In this document: piece after piece, positions 1-11,500 of the stretch | Layout: each line of letters starts with the position of its first letter | Numbering within the stretch: position 1 is the first letter of the stretch | Assembly: GCA_013399895.1 (NCBI GenBank) | Contig: VXBA01003437.1 | Location: forward strand, 2,561,698 to 2,625,697 | DNA: 64,000 nt | DNA from: Serilophus lunatus | Lineage: Eukaryota; Chordata; Aves; Passeriformes; Eurylaimidae | Direction: 5' to 3' | Position numbers and translations under genes: made by a program | Notes under the pieces: generated by a model | The model's input: the letters and a program-made list of their open reading frames with translations, nothing else | Told to the model about the DNA's origin: nothing | Database searches by the model: none

Positions 1-2125
1 TATTTATATCATTCACCTTTACTTGTTTTAGTTAAGAATATGGTCTCTTTCCCTGTGGCATGGAGTCCACTTCTCTTTTAAACAGTTCCCCTTCTTGAAT
101 TTAATCGCAGCTCTAGTGAATTTATTTAATTTGTTCCTCCTATGAGGAGGTTGTATCCAAGTATATTATGCAGACTGTTTCAAAGTGGTCCTCTGGCAGA
201 AAATTTCTGATCAAAGTTCTGCAAACTGTTTATGATTAAGTCAGGAGTTTTTAATGGTAGCTAATACTAGTAATTTTATGGTGTCTGTAGCATCTGTTTA
301 TTCTCATGACAGTATAACATTCCCAGTATAATATGTACCCAATCAGTAGAAGAATATGTAAAATCTCCTATTATTTTTTCTGCCATCACAGACTTTGTGA
401 TTTAACTTAGCACACTGCAGCCACAGTCAACTATTTTCTGAGTGACTCTTAATATATATATGTAAGAATTCACTTTCCCACTTAAACCTGAAATGTCAGT
501 CTATCAGGGTTTTATATTTATCATTCTGCCAAGTAACTAGGCTTGCTTTGCTTATAGCCACAGTCCTCCATGGGTTGGGAATGGCTTATTCTGTTACATA
601 TTATGTGGGTTCTATTTACTTATGCAGTGCTCTGTGGAGATTGTCGAAGAAACCACTGTCTTCCCAAAGGCAGTTGCATACTTTTGCCAAGATAAGGCAA
701 AGGCTACAAAAAGCTTTCTTAGAGTTCTTAGAAAATGATGCGCCCCTAGAGTGGGCTTCTGACATTACTTTCAAAGAAAACTGCTCTGCTTATATCTCCC
801 CTTGTCACAGATACATTAGCTGGAAAATCCTGAGAGGCACTACAAATATTTTCCATTTCATTAGCAACTTAAAATTTTCAGATAGTTTGTCTTCTGTACA
901 GTCTTATTAGTCAGAAGGGGAGTTTTTCTGTCTCTTTCAAACATATGCAAAGAGCATCCCTTTCTGAAAGATAGCTGGAGAAATTTTTTGGTACTTTCAA
1001 TGCTGTGTTAGAGTTACTGTATCTGGAAGTGCAGGCTCCAGGCATATCTCGATGACTAGGTGAGTTTAGAAGTGACTGCAATTTGGGAAGACTTTTCTCT
1101 CAACTTGAAATGAGTTAGAATGGAGTAAAATAACTAAATGAAATGAAAAAGAAGATGATGTTAAAGAAGGATTAAACAGAAAAGAATAATTTGAGAGAAG
1201 GTAGGTGTGGATGTCATCTCAGGAAATACTGTGGATTTACAGATCTGAGACTTCAAAATATGGGTTATTTTTGAAATTGAGTATGAATGGCATATATATA
1301 TATATATGACTTAAAGTTAGAAATGATACATTGCTGAGAAAGGGCAAGGAGGGGGATAAGTACGTAAGAAGATTTTGGACGTGCTATCAGTTAAAATCTC
1401 ATGTAGATAGACTAAGGAGATTCTTATGCTCATGACATGATGTTTTGCTAGAAAATGAGTCGAGGTGGTTTTGCATTTTTTAAAATGGTGCTGTGTTTTT
1501 CTGTAAGTGAAGGTATTACCTTTGGAGCATTTTTTTTGCATTTTTATAGTTTTAATAATAACTTTGAAAATGGGTTTAATAGTTTTAAAACAGTAGCAAA
1601 GCGTTTCTAAAAATTAGGTTTCTAAAGTCATGCCTGATTTTTAAATACTTGCAAATAGAAGAATATGTTGTTACAATGGCTATAACTCCTTTGTCACAAA
1701 GTGAGAATCATGATAAAAATGGAGAAGAAAGTAAATAGAAGTGAAAAAAATGAAGATGTATTTGTTGTTAAATAAAAGCTATCTGTTTGTAGTAAAGCAG
1801 ACTGTTAACTTTACCAGAGAATGATTTTTGAACTATTTTAGTGTGTGAAATGACACCTGAATTAGTAAATATTTCTCTTGTAAAAAGCTGCATTTCTTCT
1901 GGCCATTTCAAAGCCAGGAATAATTGCATATTCTTTGTTGTTCGTTTTTTGAGAACTCAGCATGCTGTTCTGTGGAAAGCTTTCTTTGTCTCTGTGACAG
2001 AAAGTAACGACATTGTCTTTTATCATTCCTGAATGTTAATGACAATACATTTAGCTTAATTGCAATCCAATCTATTTTCACGTATCAGAATTGTAATTTC
2101 AGATTTTTTTATTTTTTTCCCACAG
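1..2125 (+). other. Upstream intron or flank, no gene recognised
   Basis: AT-rich sequence with short open frames only, the longest being 120 codons at 548-910, which matches nothing I know. It holds a short (TA)n run at 1291-1308. It most likely belongs to the FUT8 intron that precedes the start-codon exon. Confidence 0.5.
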
Positions 2126-2348
2126 AATACAAATGAAGAATGATGCAATATTAATTCTTTCTGTGTACAGCTTTATCAGAATCTTCTTTAAGGAGCTGCA
2201 GTAAGCTAAACACTGAGAATACTTTTTCTATGGTACAATGTGGTGAAGCAGAGGAACTGAAATTATCCATCTTTGTACAAGCCAAGGACTTAAAATGTGT
2301 GTTATTTTGTGAGCAGAAGCAGTTCTGGAGTGAATAGAACTTCTGAAA
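2126..2348 (+). other. FUT8: 5' UTR part of the start-codon exon of FUT8
   Basis: A long pyrimidine tract ending in CCCACAG at 2121-2125 is a strong acceptor just upstream of the FUT8 start, so the exon probably begins at 2126. A second acceptor, TGTACAG ending at 2170, is an alternative that would begin the exon at 2171. The main ATG at 2349 has A at -3, an adequate initiation context, and is chosen because MRPWTGSWRW is the conserved FUT8 N-terminus. The leader holds upstream ATGs at 2133, 2230 and 2295. The exact exon start is inferred. Confidence 0.55.
2230..2337 (+). CDS. Upstream ORF of 35 codons in the FUT8 leader
   Basis: An ATG at 2230 opens a 35-codon frame that ends with TAG at 2335-2337, 11 nt before the FUT8 ATG at 2349. 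The start context is mixed: T at -3 but G at +4. It lies inside the leader whichever acceptor (2126 or 2171) is used. If translated it would lower FUT8 output or make it depend on reinitiation. I do not recognise the peptide. Whether it is translated or conserved cannot be seen here. Confidence 0.35.
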   Translation: MVQCGEAEELKLSIFVQAKDLKCVLFCEQKQFWSE

Positions 2349-2551
2349 ATGCGGCCATGGACTGGTTCCTGGCGTTGGATTATGCTCATCCTCTTTGCTT
2401 GGGGAACTTTACTCTTTTATATTGGTGGACACCTGGTACGAGACAGTGAGCACCCAGATCACTCTAGTCGTGAATTATCCAAGATCCTTGCTAAACTTGA
2501 ACGATTAAAGCAGCAAAATGAAGACTTAAGGCGGATGGCAGAATCTCTCAG
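2349..2551 (+). CDS. FUT8: FUT8 coding exon 1: tail, membrane anchor, start of stem
   Basis: This exon encodes residues 1-67 and two bases of codon 68. It starts with MRPWTGSWRW, followed by a hydrophobic stretch (IMLILFAWGTLLFYIGG) that is the single Golgi signal-anchor. The charged helical stem then begins (SSRELSKILAKLERLKQQNE), with heptad-like leucines typical of the dimerising coiled coil. The lumenal positions 32-34 read DSE. The donor is G|GTAGGA at 2552. The following intron is phase 2. Confidence 0.96.
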
Positions 2552-5500
2552 GTAGGATCTAAAAGTAATTAAAACTGTTCAGAAAACAGCTGAAAAATGA
2601 AATGTCAAAAATTAAATTGTGAGGGTTGTTTGTGGGATTTTTTTGTAAAATCATATTTAACATATTTAACATTTAAAAGTGTAGATAAGTGTTTTAATAC
2701 GTGCTATAAGTAGAGCATATTGAGAAACCTTTAAACAAATGATGTACATTTAGTTGTGGTTTAATGTAATCATTATTTAACAATCATTATTTAATGATGT
2801 ACAAGTGTTACTATCACAATAACGGGTTCTGTAGGTGATTCACCCCTCAATGCTGACTTCAAACAAATGTGATTATTGTGACATTCATACAAATTAGAAC
2901 ATATAGTTCTTTGCACTTCTGTGTGCAGTATCTTGAAGAGCTCATTTTAAAAATGTTGATAAGATCTGTATATCTTGTTGAAGATAAGTGTTGACTTGCT
3001 GAAGATGAGCTGCAATAGATGGCTGCATTATGTGAATTTTTTTATCTGAGTTTTCTTCCTTGCCTCGCTGCTACACTTGTAGAAATACTTGTAAAATAAT
3101 AGGATCATCTCCCTTTTTATATTTATTTGTTAGATTGTAAATTCTAATTGCAATTTAAAGTGTTTTCTTTCACCTTTTCAGACAGATGGCTTTTAACGTA
3201 GTCTTATGGTATCTCCATTCCTAAGAACTTGAAAGGGAAAGCTTCTTAGGCAGGATGTGTGTCAGCGTTGGATTGGACTTAAGTATGTGGACATCACCGC
3301 GTACAACCTAAAAGTCCTGATGGACCTTGGAGACAAGTGCAGAGGCTTCATAGCGTGTAGGAAGGTAGAGAAGAGTGAAGCTCAGTACAAGATTTTACAG
3401 AATGGGAGGGTGATGTTTATTTTCAAAATCTCTAAATGAGCTAAATTCACTTACTATGTCTTTTACCGCCATGTACTCACAAACACCAGGTCATGTGTAT
3501 AGCACTGGTGTGGCCAGGGTCATCTGTGTAGTATATGGAGAGCAAGGGGCACTGAAAGTTGAGTTTTCATCGTGTTTCTTGGTTGGTTTTTGTTTGGCAA
3601 GGAGAGACTGATTTTATTATATAATATATATTTGAATATAATGTTGTTGACAAAGTGGTGTATTGTAGAGTATGCTAATATGAAGAAACTTATGCAAGAT
3701 CTTGTATTTGAATAAATATAGCATCTTCAACTTTCTTGAATATTAGACAGTAATAGTCAACCTTAGGGTTTCTTGCCTCAGAAGGGGTAATATTTGGCTT
3801 TGAATGTAAAGATTGCCACCCTCCATGCTTGCAGCCCGCTATGTTTGTCTGACTTGAATAAATGGTAATGTGTTGTATTGCACAGTCATTGAAACGTAGC
3901 CCATTCAAGTTACACAGAGACTAGAAGAGAGAATATGATTTTACTGATGACAGGATATTCTTTTCCTTTCAAGGAGGAGGCAGTAGAAACTGAACATGCT
4001 AACTAGAGGCTGAACTATATTTTACGTAGTGATGATTTTTCTAGAAACCTTTGTATATTTCACTAACCTGATCTGTATTCAGATAAATATTGCATTTTTG
4101 GTGGGCAAGTTTTATATAATAGTTTATAATAGATTATGCTGCTGGTAATGATTCATAAAAATAAAACTATTTTCTACTTTATCATTGTTAGAATAGAGGT
4201 TTTCAACATGCCTTCTCTATGTATAAGTTTCTAGAATTGGATTAGGTGTTAACTGGACACTGTTTGGCTTCTTTTTTGAGAAGATGTTGCTTAAAATTAT
4301 TTCTGAGTCCTTTTCTCAGTGATTGCAGGTAACTGCAGGAGAATCTGAAGTTTTTGTGTGAGAAAGCCTGAATGACTTTAAATACCAGTTTGAGCAGCCA
4401 CACATCTCCAGGCTCGGTAATTAGTGCGCTCCAGGAATGAGCCAGTTGGAGACTGGAGTATAATCAGTCATAATTTTGTGCTGGAAGTAATATGAGATTG
4501 ATAAAGTACTAGACTAAGAGAGAAGCGATGTATGACAATATAGAGACAAATTCATTATTTTTATCTTGTCAAATTCATGATACTGTTTTCATAGAGATGT
4601 CAGAAATAGGTTTGAGAAATATCCTGGTCAACCTCCCTTATGAAAGTATTTAATCATAAATATGACGCAGAATTCCATTATCTCATTTCTTTGTTTGCCA
4701 GATAGAAAAAGTTATGTTGAAAATAGCTGTTAGCTTTAAAATTGTCCCATTTACAATTTTATAGCAGTATGCCTATTTAAAATGAGGTATTAACCAACAG
4801 TCCATGGATTCAGTATCTGTGTCCAGGAAGAGTTCACTGCTGCTATGAGGATACATTATGGAACCAAAACACCTCTTAACTTCAGAAGTGGAATTAGACA
4901 GAAGAGATTACTTTTCCTCTGGTTTGCATCTTAAAGTGAAAACATTATTTGTTTTAGGCTTTACTGATCAAGGCTGGAGCTATTATTTGAATACGATTAA
5001 TTACCAGAATTTTTGGGTTTGTTACTGAAAACTCTAAATACTGATCCTAGCTGTGAAATCTGAGTGGTTAAAACTACAGTCGATATATCAGTAAAGCTAA
5101 ACTTGTAAAGCTAAACACTCTTGCAAAGTTGGATTTTATTATACTGAGGTAAAAACTTTGTTTTGCTGCTTTTATCCACTAAGATTTCATATCTAGAGAA
5201 CAAAATATCATCATTTTGTAGTTAAAAATATAATGATATATTATGGTATGCAACACACTAATTCATGAAATTAAATGTATTTCAATTAAGAACTCTACTT
5301 ATGGAGGGGTTTAAACAAGATGAGAGTGCCTGTAAAATTGTAACAATGTACAAACATCTGATTAACTACACTAATTAAAGTATTTTCACACTATTTGATA
5401 AAATGTTTGGATGATGAAAAGCTCCAAGTCAACAGAATTTATCTTAGAGGGCAAAAAAGTTTTGTGAATGGCAGAAAATTGTCATAATACCTAGTTATGC

Positions 5501-8500
5501 CATTAGTAAAAGATAGGGCAGGGAGGAAGAGGCAGCTGGCAGGTGTTGCTAGAAGAATTGGTAGCTTAATAAAAGTATAAGTTGTTTTTTCATTTCCATT
5601 TCAAAATTAGAGAAAACTGGTATTTCATCTTTAATTACATTGGGACATTAGTTATATGATAAAGTGCATTTAAATGCAGTACATTTCCTGGAATTTCCCA
5701 TTATAATGGATTCCTGTAACTTCTCTGACGTCCTTCTCACCTGAGAAAACTGTCAGTCCTCTGGGATGATTGCAAACAGGAGCTGGGCTGTGCTTATTTT
5801 CATTCAGCCATCTATGAATGCCAACAAAAAGCGACAAGAAGTGATCTGTCCACGCTAAGATTTGAATCCCCTTTTGCAGCCAATTTATGTAGCGGCTTCT
5901 CATCCCCAAAGATAAAACCAACAAAAAAGAAAATGTGCCTTATGAAACATACCTTATGTGCATGTAAAACCAAACATTCAAAAGTTGAAAAATGTCATAG
6001 CTGTGTGAAAGCTTTATAAAATACTGCTTAGCCCTTTTTTGCTCTATGATCCTTAAATAATGTCTGATTTAGTAATTTTTTCCCTAGTTGCTTCTTTTGA
6101 CACAGAATGTTTGAGAAATAGAATTAAGGTTTTAGGGCAGGGAGAGTTATTTTTCTGAGTTATTTGGATTTATGTTTCCTCTCCACCTCCAGGATTTGTG
6201 TATTTGATTTCACAAAATACATCATATTCTTTTGATTTTATTATTTTTTCTGTTACTGTTTGCAATTTATTACCTTATTGGTTAAGAACAGCTTATACTT
6301 TTGTAACGATTTTTGGTGCACATATTTTGAGATACTTATTTTCTAATATATACCTTTGCAATAGTGTAAGTTGGAACATTCAAATCTTTTTGAAAATTAC
6401 CTGAACTATAAAAAAAGATTCCTTTAGGAACTCAGTACACTTTTGTGGTGCATTCCTGATTACTTGAAATTACTCAGACATCACTTACTTTTTATGGTGC
6501 ATTTAAAAAGCCTTAGGTGAGAAGTCACTGTAGTTTTTCTTTTGCCAATATCATGCTTTGTAAAAACTGTACTTGTGGACTGTAAAGAGGGCATATTAGC
6601 GATGTAAAGGATGAAGGGAATTAAAGGTGTTTTGTATTGTCTGAGTTTTAGAAATTATGTGCTTGAATATTGTGGTATGATGAGATTTGGAGAGTTGCCA
6701 TAGTCCTTATATGATCATAAACAACATTGTTTGTGCAAATCTGGGTTGATTTTAGAAGCAGTATAGATTTCATTAGTGCAAAATAGTAATAAAACTGAGT
6801 TTTATATAGATTGTTGTTTGACTATTCTATATCCAGTAGAACTGGATGATCCCTTCCAGAACACTCAATGATGAGTAGGTTTTGCAGCCAAAAGGGAAAT
6901 CTTTACTACAAATTTCGTAGTTATTTCAGGGAAACTAGATGGGGAGTCAGAATTACATAAGTATTATGTAAACTTGTTTCCTGTAACAGAGAATGTATGG
7001 TAGTTTTACCTAAATTTTTATTTGCTAATAGGATTACCTTATGGCTACTAAGGTCTCTTGCATGTAGATGAAATGGGGCTTTTAGGAGGAGCAGGGCTTA
7101 AAATGACAACTTTTTTAATGTCCTATTTTCTTAGATGGAAACTGTGAAACTGTATGCCTTCACCCCTGTCCTAGGCTTCATCCCTGTCTTAGGCTTCTTC
7201 TTTTTTTTTTTTTTTCGCAATACATGAATGGTCTGTCATGTTCGTGTGCTGCTTTGTGTATTGCTGGGTGGCAGTCAAATTTTTTATCTTATGGTATATT
7301 GGTGGAAGATAAGCTTGGCAGTATAGGAACCAGTAATTTCATAGTTCTGTTCAGGGAATAGAGAATCTTGTTAAATGTATTCATATTGTGTTCATATTAC
7401 CAATACATCTCATTCAGACTATATTTGCTTCTTAGAATTTATTAAATATTGCATTTTGTAAAACCTGTACTTCATTTAATAAATCTGATAACCTATTTCT
7501 TAATCTGAATAGGATCATGTGTACGAAGTAGAACAAGAATGGAAAAGGGTAAAATGTAATCAAACAAATAAAAGCAAACACAGATATCTCTAGACATTAT
7601 TCTTCTACTTCTGAGTGTAGCTTCAGAAAGAAGAGATCAGATTTTAATTTTGAAAAAGCACTATAGTGTTGCTTTGAAGTAGCTGATGCTGTGGCTGGTA
7701 TAAAATCCAAACTTCACATCAATTAATCATAAATTCTATTAAAAGTACTTCATTCTGGGCAGTTGTTGGGTCCAGTAAGCCTGTAGAAAGCATTGAAATG
7801 GGCTTAAATAGAAAAATAGCTGTGGGTTGGTAAAAATGTAAATATTCTTTTAAAGTATGGTTTTCTATTATATGTATTTAAAGCATCTCAAATTTGAAGC
7901 TGAGGGTATTGTACAAGCCATTGTGTGATGGGCGAAGATAATTGAACTATATGGTGTGCACCTCTGCTCTTTTTACTGTTTTTTGTGCAATTTTGAATTA
8001 AGAGAAGGTGCACATCTTCAATGGATATAAATCAGCAGTGATCAGGGCTCTGCTGATGGATGCGGTTTGCTCTTTATTTGTAGATATGTTTTGTTTGTTT
8101 TATTTACTGAGGAGGTTTCATCTTAGAAGGGTGTATGTGTTAGATCATTAAGAATTGAACATAATTTTTATCTTGGGTAAGGGGAAAAAATGAAAGAAGA
8201 CAATCATAATGTGGCTTTAGTTGCTTATAAACCTTCTAGCTCCCTACAAAGAACTTAGATGTAAATGAAAGAATGAGAAAATACTTGAGCATGAACTTGT
8301 GAAATCTTACATTTTTCCTTTTGCTGATAAATTGATGTAACCTTTTGAATATCTTGGAAACAGGAAAAGGTTGGAATGGTTTTTATAATTTATATTTTAA
8401 GTTATTTTTTACAATTATTTTAAACATTATGGCAAATCTTCTAGCTAATTTGAATGTCACTATGATTAATTTTTAAGGGGTTCTTTTTGCCTTCAGAGAT

Positions 8501-11500
8501 CCAGACTAGAGATCACAACTTTGTCATCACCCCTTTGTGTTACCACAAGGTGATGAGAAAGTGGCCTCAGTGGCATGGATGATGTACCCAGAATTATTTT
8601 TCATATCTTTAAGCTGGATTACTAAAGAAGGAACAAAGCACAAACAGGTTCTCTCTGCAACATAATTTTTTTTATATTTAAAGCTATACAGTAATATCTT
8701 TATTTGATGAGTTGATTATGGAAAAGATAATTTATATTTACTATTAAAGTGGTAGGAAACAGCATGTAAACATCACACACCTTGTAAGTATTGAGAATTC
8801 AAATAAACCTACTACATGGTGGCTTGACTGCCCATTTAAGTGGATTATAATTGTGTTTATTTTGTGTTTGTAACTGAATTTACAGTGTTGTCATAGCAAT
8901 AAATGAAGGATATTCTGTGCTGGATGGTTACTGACATGTTCTTTTTATTGCTAATTAGATCTTAATAGTTTAGATGAACTTACTTTAAACTGACTTCTCG
9001 TATTTTAAGGAGCAAATCAGGTGTCAGGACTTATTTGATAAAAATTGTTTTGGTAAGAATTTCTGGTTTTCAACAGGAATTTTTATCAATGAGTATGTGT
9101 TACTGATAGGATATTCTGCACTAGAAGTTATCTGCATAGATGATGCCATGAGAATAGATAAGGATTTTAATTTAAATGCTTTTCCTTCAAATGTTGTCTT
9201 ATCTCCAACTCAGTTGAAGTACTTTTAGAGAGCAATAACAGGCAAGCTGTGCTGGTTGCTGAGAAGAATCTTTTCCTTAATTTGAGACTGGAGGAAAGTG
9301 AGGAAGACAGCAATTCCAAGTCTGATGAGGTAACAGATGTAGAGACAAAGCTGCAAATAGAATAAGTTATCTTAGTTTTATCCTAAAATGATGTAATTTT
9401 TGAAAGCCCAAGCAGCTAGCTTAGAGAATGTCCATCCCATCCTAGCTCCTTTTATCTAACAGCCATAGTATAATAAACGTTTTTATTGCAGAATGCCAAA
9501 GCAAGTTGAATGTTAAATGGCATGTACTTTTCTTTTAAGATCTTAATTATGTCAAAGTAGCAGAATTATTGTGCTTCTTTCATATCATCCACAATGATCC
9601 TTCTGTAGGATTCTGTAATTGCAATTTTAACAGACTTTCGTTATTTTAAGAGGGATGTGTGTGCTGTGTTAAGACTTGTGGTAATGATTTTGTGTCGTAT
9701 TTCCCTATTGTTCTTCAAAGATTCTACATTTAGGATAACTTGAACAAGATAAGTTATTCCATTTTTTTTGTGGTTAGTTATTCTGTCACAATTCAAATTG
9801 TGGTATCAAGTCAGCAGATCATTTCCATCTGGTGGTTTTATACTAGTGTTAAGAGCTTGAATGTCTTTCAATTTACTTTTTTTTTGTGTGTATCATCTTG
9901 TATATGGCAATACAATACTGTATCTCAGTATAATATACTGTAAATTTGTCCTAGAAACAAATTCACAACTGGAATGTTGATACAGAGAGAGTATATTTAG
10001 GGAATGGACATGTTTAAGATTAGAATATTTTACTCAATTTTTACATACTTGTTCCTTTGGTGCATAAATAAGCAGATATATGAGCAGTTAATGATAATTT
10101 AATTTTATTTCCCATGCTAGCTTTAAAACACAAATCTGCATTCAATAGCAAGCTTTAACAGTGCAGAAGTTTTTACTACATTTCTGTCAAGACCACATGG
10201 CTTCCTCTTCCAGCTCTGCCACCTCCTTCTGAGAAAAGGGACTTACTTGAATGCTGTGCTTTATGTGATACACCTTTTCGATGGCTACATTAGATATTTA
10301 TTCCCTTCAGCTGTTCCAGTGAAAGTGAATTTTTCATCAGTTCCTGAGATTCTATTGGCCTTTAGTTATCTAGCTCTGAGAGACGTTAAAGTTAATGACC
10401 TCTCACTAGGATATTTCAAATGCTGTCATTTCTTTTTTATGGGGAAGGTGCTCCCTGAAACCACTATTTTCTCTGTGCTGAAGGCATCTTTTGCCTGTCA
10501 AGAGGTCTTCCTGTATGGTGCCTTGAAACTGTGTTTGTGTGTGGAAAGCATATCTATTTTTTTTTATGCTCTTATTCCTGTACAAATGAAGAATCATCTT
10601 TGTGTTCTACAAGAATTCTGTATTCTTTGCAGTTCTCAAGACTCCAGATTTCAGAAGATGTAGTTCCATATTTTTCCTGTGCTCACATACCAGAGATTTT
10701 ACAAATGGATGATATAGTTGCTAGTTCTGTTTTTGGTGACCGACAGTTTCAAATACTAGATTTACAAAAAAATCATCATGATGGCACATTGAAGAAATTT
10801 GGATCTTGTTATGAGTTCAGAAAATACATTGAAATCATCTTATGCGAATATGTGGGAGACTTAACTTAAAAGTGGAATTTGAGTGCTGGAGCTGTAGTCC
10901 TCTAAGAATACATGACCATCATTCAAGAACAGAATGTACTTTATGTGTGAATACAGAAAATCAGAACTTGTCTTGTAAAGGTACACCTTAAGCTTTGTTT
11001 GTGTGCCACTCAGTTCAACAAATGATTGATAAGCTGCTGCAAATACTGTTTTCATAAGTAGAGCCTATGATTGTCAGTGAGTGGAAGTCTTGTAAACAAC
11101 ACAGTTTACCATCAGGCTGAATCTGTATGCTGCAGCTGTGTTATGCAGTTTTCCTCCTGGGGGACCAAAGTTGTCAAATCTTTAATATGCTTAATTTCTT
11201 CTGGTTTTAGGAAAGTATGACAAAGGTTATCTGTAAAACAGAATAGCATAAAAATGAGAGGAGAGCTGAATTGTTAATGGAAATAATGCCTCAAATAATT
11301 TTATTTGTAAATTATGTAATTTCCTTATTTTCTATATCCTAGGATACCAGATGGTCCCATTGATCAGGGACCAGCTGCAGGAAAGGTACATGCTTTAGAG
11401 GAGCAACTTCTAAAGGCCAAAGAACAGATAGAAAGCTATAAGAAGCGGACAGGAGATGGTTGGTAGCTAAGTTTTCTTTTACTTCTGAAAAAAGTTTTGG

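Noticed and set aside
548..910. 120-codon + strand frame in the upstream region
   Set aside because: No homology recognised and no match to FUT8. It is not needed for the transcript.
10247..10869. Overlapping + strand frames of 138 and 112 codons just upstream of coding exon 2
   Set aside because: No recognisable protein and no splice-site support as FUT8 exons. They are probably chance open frames.
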